A stretch of 64,000 nucleotides of DNA from Epiperipatus broadwayi (taxonomy: Eukaryota > Onychophora > Udeonychophora > Euonychophora > Peripatidae), in contig JAQFVV010006200.1 of the NCBI GenBank assembly GCA_028023455.1, positions 2,861,738 through 2,925,737 on the forward strand. Direction: 5' to 3'. The first letter of the stretch is position 1. Every line of letters starts with the position of its first letter. Below, one piece after another: positions 1 through 54,204 of the stretch. The position numbers and the translations under genes were made by a program. The notes beneath the pieces were generated by a model. It was not told the origin of the DNA and ran no database searches. It was given only the letters and a program-made list of their open reading frames with translations.

Positions 1-15
1 ACCCGAATATAACCT

Positions 16-190
16 TTGATTTGAAAATTTTTAAATTTTAGAAGAAAAATAATCAAGTGAAAGTGTATACACTTGATTGCTATTGCTTTTGTAATAGATT
101 TTGAACTTAAATAAATATATTTCTCATAAATTTTGATTCGAAAATTTTTAAATTTTACGAGAAAAATTATCAAGGGAAAGTGAATAGCAG
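16..190. repeat. Two-copy direct repeat, about 117-bp period
   Basis: The segment beginning GATTTGAAAATTTTTAAATT at 18 recurs at 135 as GATTCGAAAATTTTTAAATT, followed in both by AATCAAG/TATCAAG and GAAAGTG. The repeat begins at the window edge, so more copies may lie upstream. Confidence 0.6.
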
Positions 191-3029
191 TGAATAACGT
201 TGACCTCTATTTGCATATCAATGACATTCTGTGATAACTAGCAAAACGCAAATATTTTTTATAAATATTTATGGATTTTATTATTACTTTTTACATTATA
301 TTGACTAATAATGTTAGATTTTTATTTAAAATATTTAATTTTAAATGAACAAAAGATAACAGAAGTGAAAATCAGCTATTGTAATTTCTAAGTCACAAAA
401 AATCACCAGCATTTTCACATAATGATTGGTTGAAATATAGTTCCTTTGTTTTACTGCAGACTATTTTTCGTATATTTTTCTTCAGTTATTATCATTATTT
501 TAAATTTTTCATTACATTTAATCAATTTGAATGTAAAATAATTCAATTTTTAGAAGCTAAATTAAAACAATTCTGATTATTGTACATTAATGTATTTCAT
601 AAAGGAAACTGGCTAGATTCGTATTTAATGAATCAAATCACTCAACTTCTTCTCAATCTGGTCAATAAGAAAATTCATCAGACAAAAAGTTAAATTACCT
701 CAGCTCCCTCTAGTATTATAATTTGTCCATGTCGCTTTATAAAATATTTATTAAATTACACCTATATATCTTTTAGAGCTAGTCCTGAATTTAAAAAAAA
801 AATTCAAGAAAATTATGGTTTAAGAATTGTATTAAAATAAATTAGATGCAAATTTTACAAAAAAAAAAAAAAAAGGAAATTATGTGTTCGATTTCCAAAG
901 ACCTTGTGGTCAACATCTTGGCTACTCCTGATATATAGAAGGCCAAACATATTTAAATTGGTAGAATATAATTCATTGTAATTAATATTTAAAGTACATA
1001 AATGTTCTTTCCCCTCTCCATTCACATTTTTTTTTACCAGTTTTATAGTCTTTCTGCTTTGGCATTCAGTCCACTTATTTTATTTCATCAGTAGATCTTT
1101 CTTGCATCTTGTGAATTGTATATACTAATTATTTTGACCTGCTTCTGAAAATTTAGTCGCATTATTTATATTCTACTGCTTGTAGAATATCTCTTCTGTA
1201 GATGATTTTTCAAATTAATACTGTGTAATGAATAGTGGATTTTTATTAGATGACTAGGGCTACTATTGGCATCTAGTATTATGAAATTAAATTGATGGGC
1301 TTATTATTTCTTCTAGTTCCTATTTCTGCCTAGCTATATGGCATTTTATATTATGCATATGTGCTGTTGTTGTTTTTTTACATTTTTTGTAGGTTTATTG
1401 TATTAATAAATATTCTAATTTTATTTTACTATTTGGATATGATACATTTATTTTAAATCTATTTTTATAGATTGCACAATCTTAATATCAAAAAATAAAT
1501 AAAATTTGTCAAAAAATATCATGCATATTAACTGTAATGCTAATATCAACACGTCTTATTAATTCAATCACTTTTTGATTAATTATCTAATTACTTCACA
1601 ACCTGCATTTGACAATGTATATTGGTACTTAGTTAATTTATATTGTAAAAGTTTGTTTTCATATGGCTTTCATCCGTTATGAGTCCTCAATGTCATTTGA
1701 TTCTTGCTGACAGTTGTTCTGGCATTTCAAATAACTATCAAGCACCATATAACTAATTCAGTATTGATCTGTAAATTATCTATTTAGTCCAAGCTGGAGT
1801 GAAAAAACCAAGTTAACAATTGATGACATGAGATATCAAACACCTTTGGCACGGAGTCCATTGTTAATTTTACATTTACCCATATATTTTTAAAATATTG
1901 TTTTGATTTAGCTTATAATATAATATTAATACTTTGTTTAATATATAACTATTTCTCAGTGAATTATTTATTTATAATCCTCAATGATAAAATCTCTCAA
2001 TGCTGAAGTTAATATTCAGCATGAAGATTATCAAGTACTATCAACAAGCAGTTTATGAACATCATTGATTTAAATCATTTTGACAAATTAATTGTCAATT
2101 CAATTAATGACAACAACAAGCAAAATGTGAAAACTAAGGAAATGGAAGTGGCTATATTTGTATCAAGTTAATCAATAATTTATATTATACTTAAAATAAT
2201 TTGTACATATATATATGAGAATACATAAGAATGGTGTAGAGTTTATGTATTAACTACAAGAAAAAAAGATCTTTAGTGAATACTGGTTACTTAACATATA
2301 TTAAATAATAAAATATACTAATATATCACATAAATATATATATATTTTAAAAACATACAAATAAAAATGTTTTGTTTGATGACCATAAATTATCTTTGAT
2401 ATATTTAACATATATTTATTAAAATCAGATGTCCTCAAATTTAAGAAGTGGTAGGATTTTAAGCTCAGAAAATTGGGAAAAAAATTTAAAATGATTTTAT
2501 TGAAAAATAAGCTCACCTAATTTATTGCGTTTCTATTTCAGATATACTTTCACTTTCTATATGTTCTTTCAAAACTTGACTTTTCATCTTCACTGTTCCG
2601 CCAAGGTACATCATCTTCAGACCATTTTTTATACATATATTGTTTGTATTACAAAGTCTTTTTTTTTTAGTATAAATACTATAACTTTTTTTTTTTCCAA
2701 AGGAAAAAAAAAGATTTTAAAATACAGTATTGACATTTAATGTTACTGGTAAACATGCAAATTAATTATTTGTGTGATTATTAAAGTAAACCAAAGTTTT
2801 TTAAAAATAAATTTCTCTTTATCATTTGAAAAAATCTATAGCAGTCTATATAAAACATTTTTATCGTACAATTACAAGTTGCAGACATACATCATTGATT
2901 TCTTTTTCAGTTTGCTTTCATGTACAGTAAATTTTTCTATTAAAATCTGAATCATTCTTTTAAAATAATTTATAATTTTACAAATACTTCCTGAAAAATA
3001 TTATAAATATGTAAAAAATAAATTCTACA

Positions 3030-4105
3030 ATATTTATTTTCACTTTGAAATCAAAACGAAGATATTTGAATTGTCAAAATTGTTGACAGGCACTCTTGTG
3101 TAGAGAACAAGAAACAATCAATCAGAGCAAAGATAGATTCTTATCTCATTGTTGTATTGATTTATTAGTTGTAAAAAAATTCTAAAGATTGTTCAGTATA
3201 GTTTTCTCGATAAAATAATGATAAAATTGGAAAAATAACATTAAAAGATTCTAAAACCTAGGTTTTCACATGGAAATCAAAACAAAGGTATAGGAATCAT
3301 CAAAATCATTGACAAGCACTCTTGTATAAAGAACAAGAAACAACCAATCAGTGAAGGCAGTTTCATATCTCATTATTGTATTGATTTATTAGTTGTAAAA
3401 AAAATTCTAAAGATTATTTACTAGTTTTCTTGATAAAATAATGGTAAAATTGGCAAAATAACATTAAAAGATTCCAAAACTTACATTTTCCCTTTGAAAT
3501 CAAAACAAAGATATCGGAACTGTTAAAATCGTTGACAGACATCCTTTTGTACAGAAAACTGGAAATAACTAATCAGAGCGAAGGCTGGTTTTTATTTCAT
3601 TAGTGTATTGATTTATTGTTAAAAACTTCTAAAGATTATTCAGTACAGTTTTCTCTATAAAATAATAAAATCGACAAAATAACTTTAAAAGATTCTAAAA
3701 CATACACTTTCACTTTGAAATCAAAACAAATATATTGGAATTGTCAAAATCATTGACGGGCAACCAATCAGGGTGAAGGCAGGTTCTTATCTCAGTCTCA
3801 TTGTTGTATTGATTTGTTAGTTGTAAAAAAATTCTAAAAGTTATTTAGTACAGTTTTCTCAATAAAATAATAAAATTGGCAAAATAACATTAAAAGATTT
3901 TAAAACGTATGTTTTCACTTTGAAATCAAAACAAAGATATATGAACTGTCAAAATCATTGACAGGCAACTAATCATGGTGAAGGGGGCAGGCTCAATCTT
4001 ACTGTTTTATTGATTTATTAGTTGTAAAAAAATTCTAGAAGTTATTCAGTACAGTTTCTCGTTAAAATAATGATAAAATTGGCAAAATAACATTAACAGT
4101 AGTGG
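3030..4105. repeat. Tandem repeat, five units of about 205-226 bp
   Basis: Each unit starts with a variant of CACTTTGAAATCAAAAC (unit anchors at 3041, 3267, 3490, 3711 and 3916). Each then carries GTCAAAAT, TTGACAGGCA, an AACAATCAATCAG-like stretch, TTGTATTGATTTATTAGTTG and ACAGTTTTCT before the next unit. Period is 226, 223, 221 and 205 bp. Units differ by many substitutions and small indels, so the array is old or not homogenised. Not coding. Confidence 0.9.
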
Positions 4106-5181
4106 TTTGAGAGAGAGTTAAAACCATTTACAAAATTAATCCAAAAAATATTGACATTCAAAATTAAATTTTCTTTTGATTAAAAAAAGATTTAACACAC
4201 TATTTTACACAGGTAATGGTCGTAATACTATGTGCATATATATATAGCATAAAGTAGAGATTCACAGAAATAAGATGTTATAATTTTTTGTTCCCAATTT
4301 AAGGTGCACCCCTCTTTTACAGGTCTAAAATTTAGAAGTAATACTGTAATAAGGCATTGTGGTTGTATTTGACAACCAACTTCAGTCTGAATAAAAAAGT
4401 ATTTTAGGTATTAACTTTTTTATTATATAGTTTTTTTTTGTAAATATTAATCAATAAGAAATAAAATTATATAGATATAAACTATTACTTATTTATGAAT
4501 TTATAAATTTATTATTATTAATTATTATTGGTTATTAATAATTTCCATCATAAGCATAAACACAACTTTTATTTTGTAAAAATCTTTTAAGTCACAGACT
4601 TCAAATATAGGAAATGAATAATGAGAGTGACAGAAATTTAGATGGTGGATATTCAGTTTAGTATATTGAAAGAATAAAACATTTTAATCTGAAAAGAAAT
4701 GGAGAAATTAAACTGTCCATGGAATATATGAAATAAAAAGAATCTGTTCAGTAGGTGTATTATTTTAATGTGTACTTGTCATAACTGTAATTTTAATTTA
4801 TCGTAAATATATTTTATGCACTGCTTTCTTACATAAAATCAGGTTGTTGCTTTTTTTTTTTTTTGTAAAATTTAATGTCATTTTGCAGTACAGTTAATTA
4901 GAAAATACAAATGTAAGTTAATGCTTTGATGTTTTGTTTATCTACATAAATATAATTTAATATTACAGAATAATTCTAAGTATCCTCCCTCCCCCTCCAT
5001 TTATTGCAGTTTTACATTGTCTATGGTTTTAAAATAACTATTCCTTAAAATATGGAACAGAAATACAGAGAATAAAAATTTCTCTAAATATAACAATATA
5101 CATTGTGCTATGCTAATGATTAAATAGTTTTGGCTCAGGATCATGGTGATTTGATTCATATAGCTTGAAAATTACTATAGT

Positions 5182-6113
5182 AAGATTTCGCAAGCGTCAT
5201 TCATTCAAGCATAATAAATGTAATTTATTTAAAGTGATTGCTTAACATCTTCATGCTCTCATTTCCATATGCTTACGATTTGCCCATACATAAATGTTTG
5301 GGTCAAAAGGATGGGTAGAATCCATCTTTTCTAAAAAAAACTGGAAAAGTGAGAATATTAATTTATAATTTATCTTTAAAGCGTATAAGCATTGGCTTAA
5401 TCGTTAATATCACTATTACAGTATAAAAACATAGCACTATATAAAATAATATCTCGTTATGTATGTTTAATTTCAACTAAAGAATGACGAATCGTAAATT
5501 GTAAAGATTTCGCAAGCGTCATTCATTCAAGCATAATAAATGTAATTTAAAGTGATTGCTTGATATCTGCACGCTCTCATTTCCATACGCTTAAGATTTG
5601 CCGTACATAAATGTTTGGGTTGAAAGAATGGGTGGAATCATGCCATCTTTTTGTGTCTGGAAAAGTGAGAGTATTCACTTATAATTTATCTTTAAAGCGT
5701 ATGTGCATTGGCTTAATCGTTAATATCACTATTACAGTATAAAAACATAGCACTATATAAAATAATATCTTGTTATGTATGTTTAATTTCAACTAAAGAA
5801 TGACGTATCATAAATTGTAAAGATTTCGCAAGTGTCATTCGTTCAAGCATAATAAATGTAATTTAAAGTGATTCCTTAACATTTTCATGCTCTCATTTCC
5901 AAACGCTTAAGATTTGCCCATACATAAATGTTTGGGTCGAAAGGATGGGTGGATTCATTCCATCTTTTCTAAAAAACTATATCTTGTGTCTGGAAAAGTG
6001 AGAGTATCCATTTATAATTTATCTTTAAAGTGCATGTGCATTGGCTTAATCGCTAATATCACTATTATAGTATAAAAACATAGTGCTATATAAAATAATA
6101 TCTCATTATAGAG
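5182..6113. repeat. Tandem repeat, three units of about 320 bp
   Basis: Units begin at AGATTTCGCAAGCGTCATTC (5183, 5505, 5821; periods 322 and 316). Each contains CATAATAAATGTAATTT, ATAAATGTTTGGGT, CTGGAAAAGTGAGA, TTTATAATTTATCTTTAAAG, GCATTGGCTTAATCG and ACATAGCACTATATAAAATA in the same order. The first two units end in TATGTATGTTTAATTTCAAC; the third stops at the ATATCTCATTAT step. They are more alike than the units of the 3030-4105 array, so this block is probably younger. Not coding. Confidence 0.92.
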
Positions 6114-6149
6114 TAAGATAAATGGTGCCTTGAAGTAAAATAAAAACTA

Positions 6150-6630
6150 TGTGAACTGGGGGACCCAGTAGGAAAATGAACAACAGATTGGAAAATGTGA
6201 GAATTTCAAAGTATTTAGGCATAAAAATCACTTAAAGAGAAATAATAGACGAAATTATAAGAGAAATGAACTGGGGAAAAAAGCTACAGGAATGATTAGA
6301 TATTGTGGGATCAAAATATATTGAAGGTCAGTAAACACATATATAAGATTTGCCAGTAAAATAGAATGGAAAAGCAATTGACTATTACAGGTGAATTATT
6401 GGCATAAATCTTCAGGAAAGTTGATGAGAGAACATGCAAATAATATAATTTGAGAAATATGATAAATAAAATTAGAACAAAACAATTGGAATTGTATGGA
6501 TATATTAAGAAAATGTTTCAGAAAATTATTATCAAAATATGTTAATCTGGATTTCACAAAAAACATTAAAAAAAAAAAAAGTTGTTAGAAAGAAATTAGA
6601 AAAAAGTAATTTACAAAAACATTTATGGAT
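6150..6630 (+). mobile_element. Decayed non-LTR retrotransposon, RT C-terminal region
   Basis: Conceptual + strand translation, with stops and frame changes, reads NNRLENVRISKYLGIKIT and later KIRTKQLELYGYIKKM. These resemble the thumb 'YLG' segment and the 'RxxQLxWxGHxxRM' tail typical of LINE reverse transcriptases. The 3' side runs into an A-rich stretch near 6580. Too decayed to assign to a clade; a 5'-truncated LINE fragment is the likely origin. Confidence 0.5.
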
Positions 6631-6754
6631 TGATAGAGACACATGATGATTTGGGATTCAGTGTATAAATCAATGAGATGATAATATGATTGTTTAATCG
6701 ATAAACTACTTTTACAAAATTATTCTTGTAGGATTTTTTTTTTTTACCCTATTA

Positions 6755-7211
6755 CAGGGGTGGCCAATTTTTGTGTTCATAAGATCTACTTTTATTTTTA
6801 AAATGTTTTGTGATCGACTTTTCATAGGCATAGTCTAAGTGGGGGGAGGTGTGAAATACATACCATTTTTATATATCTATCTAGTAAAAAATAACAATTA
6901 TTTAACGGGCCAAAAAACTCATGTCTGGGGGAATTAAAGCAACATGAGTAATTATTAACAATATTCATTAATTCAAATTAGCTACATTAAATCAAGATTA
7001 AAAATATTATTTTCAATAATGATACGACTTAGTGGATTTCACCTATTTAGAATTGAAAAAAAAATTAGAACAAAAACAAAAATAACAAAAAAAACTTGAC
7101 TAATTTGTTTCACTCGTTACCTGACAGCTCATTCCAGATTGGCCTCGCGATCGACCAAAAATGACTTTACAATCGACCGGTAGATTAGAATCGACTTGTT
7201 GGACACCCCTG
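6755..7211. mobile_element. hAT-type MITE, 457 bp, with 8-bp target site duplication
   Basis: The element starts CAGGGGTGGCCAA (6755) and ends TTGGACACCCCTG (7211), terminal inverted repeats with one mismatch. It is flanked by a perfect 8-bp duplication CCCTATTA at 6747-6754 and 7212-7219. The 8-bp duplication and CAG..CTG ends are hallmarks of the hAT superfamily. GATCGAC-type words near both ends recall Charlie-like hAT elements. It has no transposase frame and is non-autonomous. Confidence 0.93.
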
Positions 7212-7994
7212 CCCTATTAGATTTGTCTTTAGGCTTATTGCCAAAAAAATTTCGAAAATCAAATGAAATTTGTTTCTCACCACTTCAGGAACTTGAAATC
7301 TATATTCTTTACTAAAGAATGGCTAAAGCCATTCATAATTTTATTTTTTTGAAAATAAGTTTAATATAAATCAATTCTCAAATTTTCAGAAAAAAATAGA
7401 TGAAATTAATTAGCCTATTTTTAAATTAGTATAGTACAAATTAATCATAAATGTATATACAAAACGTATCATAAAGTCTGTGATCATAGCACTATAAACC
7501 CTGCATGATATATCCAATCAAGGAATTAATGAATTAAACAAGTAATTCACTTTGTAAGAAATCAAAATTAAAACATTATTGCAAAATAACTTTTTATTCA
7601 GATTGCAATCTTATTACTTAGTTTGAAGAAATGTTATATATAAATAAATTGTACATTGCTCCTTTGGGAAAATCAATGAATGGTAATATAACAATTGCAA
7701 TATTGTTTTAAGTAATGGGAGTCCTAAAAAGTTTTATTGCTCATTAACCATTAAAGCATGTTTGGAAGTAGGTTTACTGCATTTTTCAGGTTTAGTGATG
7801 GTATCCTCATAAATTTTGTGAATGTGCAAGTATATACAGAGATAATAATGTTACACATTTTCATCAATATATTACTGAATCATGTAATATCATTATTACA
7901 GATACCATTAACAATGACGAAATAAAATTTGATATGGAGAATAGTGATTGACATATTAAGCAAGTTATTGATTTTTTTAAAGTTATATTATTTT

Positions 7995-8091
7995 TTTCCA
8001 AGTGTCATAGCATCTGCTGGGACGCGAACCCTCAACCCGGGCAACTGTTTGTAAGGCAGTCGCGCTGACCTCTCGACCACCAATGCAAGAC
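7995..8091 (-). mobile_element. tRNA-derived short retroposon (SINE-like), about 97 bp
   Basis: On the - strand the insert reads a tRNA-like head: a box-A-like TGGTCGAGAGGTCAGCGC, an anticodon-arm-like ACTGCCTTACAAACAGT (loop would present TAC) and a box-B-like GGGTTCGCGTCCC. GCATT and GATGC could pair as an acceptor stem. It ends in a short A-tail (the T-run at about 7990-7998 on +). A perfect 16-bp duplication AAAGTTATATTATTTT flanks it at 7979-7994 and 8092-8107, showing target-primed retroposition. The variable/T-arm region does not fold as a clean tRNA, so this is a tRNA-like retroposon rather than a working tRNA gene. Confidence 0.8.
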
Positions 8092-10599
8092 AAAGTTATA
8101 TTATTTTATAAACTAAATATATAAATTATATTTTATGTAACATCCTTTACCAACTTTCTATTGTCATTTTAATTTTAGTCAAAATATTTTGTAATATAAA
8201 TAATATATTGAAGAGCATGATATTAAGAAAATTTTAATTTATTTTGCCAAACATTGTAATATTATATTGCCATAAATTATTCAAATCTTTGGCTGTAAAC
8301 AATAAAATCATTGTTAAATCTTCTAGTCTTTTAAATACGATTTCTAGTAGATTTTAAAAACAAATAGTAGAAAAGTGAAATAAGTGGATATTTTTAATTG
8401 TTAATACAACCTACCAACTAACTCTAATAATGTTCCTCCCTTCAGTTTGAACTCGATACTTTAATATGGCCGGTACTAATATTCAGTAGTAGTTTTGCAT
8501 TGACCAGAATTTGTTGATAAAAGTGAATTTATTCAGGTTGTCTAGGTTTAGTATTCTGAAAGTTTCTGGCATCATTGTGAGCTTATCTGTGTCATGAAAA
8601 ATAGTTTATTCAAACTGCTATTAAATCTAAATAAAAAAGTCTAGTAACTTTTGGCAGTCTATGTGCAATCAATAAAAATCAAAATCTAAATTATATATAA
8701 AGAAAATAAAAATTGTGTATTAATATTGTATTTTGAAGTTTGATAACATTCTACTCTGTTATTAGAAATCATTTTGATAAATATTTCAATGCAGAATATT
8801 TTGATGGTGTATATGTAATTTTGAATCACTTGGATACAGGAGAATTCTTTCAATGCATTATTTAGGATGCATATTTGAAAATATAAATTGAATTTCTAAA
8901 AATGAATAGATGTTTCATTCGTTGTTTATTATGGGTATATCATGATAGCAAAAAGAATCCAGCATAATAGTGATGCGTATTTCCAAAGATTGATTGCTCT
9001 ATTTATTTAGAAATATTAATGGATTTGAATTATATAATGTTTATTATTATATATTTTTTATGCTTTCATCTTCTTTTTTTAATTCTGCCACTGCATTAAT
9101 ATTTGGGGGAAATATTATATGATTTAAATAAGAAGATGGAGCAAATTGTTAAGAATTTTTAAGAAGAGGGATAAATAACTTAACCAAAGATTTAATTTTT
9201 ATTAATATATTATTGAAAAAGTCCATATTTTTTTATTTGTTTGAGATATGTTTCAGTGATAGAAATATGGATGTTACTGAAAAAATTCTTATCCTTTCTA
9301 TTTTTATTGTTTTGATTTAAATTATAGGTCTGGCTTACCATTTAATGTTTTATTATTATTATTATTGATTATTTCTAGAAAAATACAACTGATGGAAAGT
9401 AGGAGAATATAGAATTGGGGGGGGGGGGATTTTAGATATGAGAATTAATAACGCATTTGATTGAATTGAACATAGCTGCTTAAAATCTCTTTTTATTGCT
9501 TTCCTGCCCTATCACAAGGAATCAGATTTAAGGTGTGATGTCAGATTATACTTAGGAACTGACTAATAAATGATTAATATTAGTACATAGATAGATGAGA
9601 TTGATAGGCCTTTGGTTTTGCTCTAGGCCAGTTCTAAGAGAATTGTTTGAAATTGGACTTTGGATAAATTCAAATAATATCAGCAGGAAAGATGATCTAT
9701 GAGATTTTGTAGTAAATAATTATACTTTATATATATCTAACAACAGTTATATCTAAAAATGCTACTAATAAAGTTTTTTAAAATAAAATTATTGAAACAT
9801 GAATTCTCAAGACACTTTATTTTTTTATGAAGACTAATGAAAGATAGCAAAATGCAGAACTGAATTGTTGTAAAATCTGACAAATTGTTGATCCTATTTC
9901 CGATCATTCAACAACTAAACAATTAAAGAAGTGATTTCTTTGTTGACCACTAGTTAAGATCGTATATGGAGGATTTACAAGACTAATAATTATACTTGTC
10001 TAGTGGGGAAAAAATTGAACTTTCAAAGAAGTTACATAATCAGCCTTGCTATAGGAAGTGTGAGAGGGCCAAAGAAAGAAAAAAGTCCAAAGGAGAGAAA
10101 AATTAATAAGACTACCCCCCCCCCCTTTTTTTTTTTTCCAAATAAAATTATGGTAATGGATGAACTTCTTTCTGGAATGTCTTTAATTTAAAATTTAATT
10201 CATTTGATATGGAAAACAGAAAGAGTTTCTGTAAACTATAATTTATATTTAATAATTGCACAACAATTCTGATTACTATTACTCGAATTTCTTGGGTATA
10301 AATTATTAAAAAATGTGTATTATTTGTGTTAAATCTTTCTGAATCCTTACTTAATGCAATTAAACTTTTAAATTTTATTCCATGCTTGATACATGCTGTT
10401 GTGAATGAAGTTAGTGAAAATTTAATTATTGGCGAATGGGGGAGCATTTATGTTTTATTATAATCTTTATGCATTAATTAGTATTCTTGTGAAAAATTGA
10501 GAGTAAAAGAGATTAAAATTGTTAGATCCACGGCTTCTTTAAAATACATCTTTAAGCCAAATGTAAATAAATATAAAACTAATTTAAACAATCTGATAA

Positions 10600-51529
<40,930 letters not shown>

Positions 51530-54204
51530 GTAAGTTTTGCTATTTTTTATATTATTTAATTACAACAACAGCTAATATTGCTCTGCAAATAAATAAAATA
51601 TGCTTTAAAAATAATACAATTAAAAAAATTAATTGCACTTTTTTAAGGACTTACATTTAATAAAGTTAATATTTATTTTAACATTATAATTTTGTGATAG
51701 TTATTATATAATTTTTAATATGAAAATTTGTATGTTATTAAATAGATAACTTTTATGTATATAGTTTCCAATCCTTTTTTATTTTTTGTAAAAATTATTT
51801 TTGGAAATTGAAAGCTCAACATCTCAAGTTGACCAAAACTATTTTAATATCCAGTGGACCAAAGTATGATTTTTTTTTTTTTTTTCCAGAATTAATGTTA
51901 GTTTATTTCTTAAGGAAGCTAAACAAACTATATAAGATAATTACACCAGGAGCAAATTTTAAGTATAATCAAGTTAAGTAAGCTGCCTAGATTGCCAAAA
52001 TTCAAAACGGAATCTAATAACAATTAAAAAAAGCAGCAAGTGAATAAAAACACTTACTTAAAAGAATTAAAAAATGTTTTATATTGTTTCTATTTTATGA
52101 TTCTAAATACAAATATTAAATCTATAGGTGAAAGTTTTAGTTACTTGTAAATGATTGATTTTGCATTTAAATTTCATTGTTGAGTCAATAAATTTCTTAA
52201 GTTTAGAAATCTTTACATGATGATAATTCAAAAATTATTTATGCAATAGATATGTGCTTTGAACTCAAAATCCTTGTAAGAGGAATTTTGAAAATTTTCT
52301 TTATTATTTTTTTATTGCAAACATGGACTAATTTCTCATGAATTTTAGACTGTTATAGAAAATGGTCCATTGGTTTTACATTAGGCAATTGATCAAAACT
52401 AGGTTATCATTAAATTGTAATGTAGCATTAGAATCACTTTACTTGTTCCAGTTGTGATTCAATTTTTTGCCTAATTTCTTTTTTGAGTCATTTTACTTCT
52501 TTTGTTTTATCATCCAAAAGATATTTTTCATTAGCAGCACATTGTTATTGTTGTTGGACTTCTTTTTCAAACTTTCCATTTTTTTTCTTTTCTGACTTGA
52601 ATTTATTGTTGCTGAGAAAAAATATCCATTGTATAAAAATAAGACTTGTCATTAATATGTTTACATTATCTTGAAGATTAATTCTAAAAATAATGCTTAT
52701 TCTTAATTAATCTTTAAAAAAGAATGAAAAATAATCTTTTTCATTTTGGAATTCAAAAATTATAAACTTTTTTTTTAATGTACTTATTTCTTTATTAACA
52801 TTATCAGTGACTGTTTTAATGATAAGTAAAACATTCCATAACTAATAAATAAGTAAAATGTATTTTATATCATATATAATATAAATAGAATATTATGTAT
52901 GTTATGTTCATTTGTGGTAGTTTTTTTTTTTTTTTTTAAATAATTATAATAATGAAAAAGGATTTTCTAGAATTGGACATTGGAATGGCTTTAACCTACA
53001 ATACCAAACTTATATAACTTTTTTTTTTCATTTTCAGTAATAATGACACTTTAGGATAATGCTTAATAGACGGTTGTAATATAAAGAAATTGTGTATATA
53101 TAATAAAATTGTTTATTGTGAAAAAATTGTTATTATAACCAAAAAGTTTGCTAACCTGTTGAAACATTGGAGAGACAAATATTAATACAAAAGCCATTTA
53201 AACTAATTATAGAATAATTTAATGATAGCTTGTTTCTTATTTTTCTAATGTTTTAATTTTAATATTTATCAATATTAACTAAAGTAATTATTTGCACATC
53301 ACAGTCATACTACTTCATAATTTATGTTTAGTAATCTAGATAAATCATATTCTTGGCATCTCTAATGTGTTAAATACAATGTACGAAAATTATTAAATGT
53401 TATAAAGTAATATATATTAAGGCTATAACCTTAAGTCCATGTGCCTGGACCTATAAATCTTAACACAAGATATTTGCCACTAAATACTTTTTCATGTTAT
53501 TTTGCAATATCGGTTTAGTATTGCTATTTTCATGCATAGTCTTCATAAGTCTATGAGTAAAAACATTGATAGTGGTAAAATTAAAAATTTTTTTAAAAAT
53601 CACTAATTGCATTCCCAATATTTTATTCATAAAACTTAAAAGATTTGATGACCAAGATCATTTCAAAACCAATGAATGTATGATAGATTATTCTGGAAGC
53701 TTAGTTTAAGTAGTTTACTTTATTATTTTAACTAGCTAGTAATCTTTAGGACTATAAGGATTCCCCCCCCCTCCCCCAAATAACATAGGGTTAAAGACCT
53801 AAAATAATTTTATATTGTTTTTTAAATATATATATAAATTACATCTCTAAAATGTCAAATTACTTTTCTGCTACAATAAATTACATAGAAAATATAGTAA
53901 GCAGTGGCAAACTATTACCAACAATAATCAAGTACTATCATTTATTTACAAGTCTCTGATGTCTAGGTATCCCAGTTTTCTGTGGGCAAAGAACTTCTCT
54001 ATATACATACCGATGCACACTTCTATATGATTCCTATCTAATTTTACGCTTTTAAATTCATATTTTAATGATATTAAAAATTAAAATATTTTTTATATGA
54101 ATACAGTTTATTATCCATAGATATATATTCTTGTGAAATTATTTTTGCTTTTAATATTTTATTTTTTTAGCTTCTGTCAGTTATATACATATTTTTTATA
54201 TGTA

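Noticed and set aside
2301-2740. Open frames of about 70 codons on both strands.
   Set aside because: Low-complexity Phe/Tyr/Asn/Lys translations typical of A+T-rich DNA, with no similarity or splice context.
8001-8091. A functional tRNA-Val(TAC) gene on the - strand.
   Set aside because: The T-arm and variable region do not pair properly, the sequence has an A-tail and it is flanked by a 16-bp target duplication. It is a retroposon.
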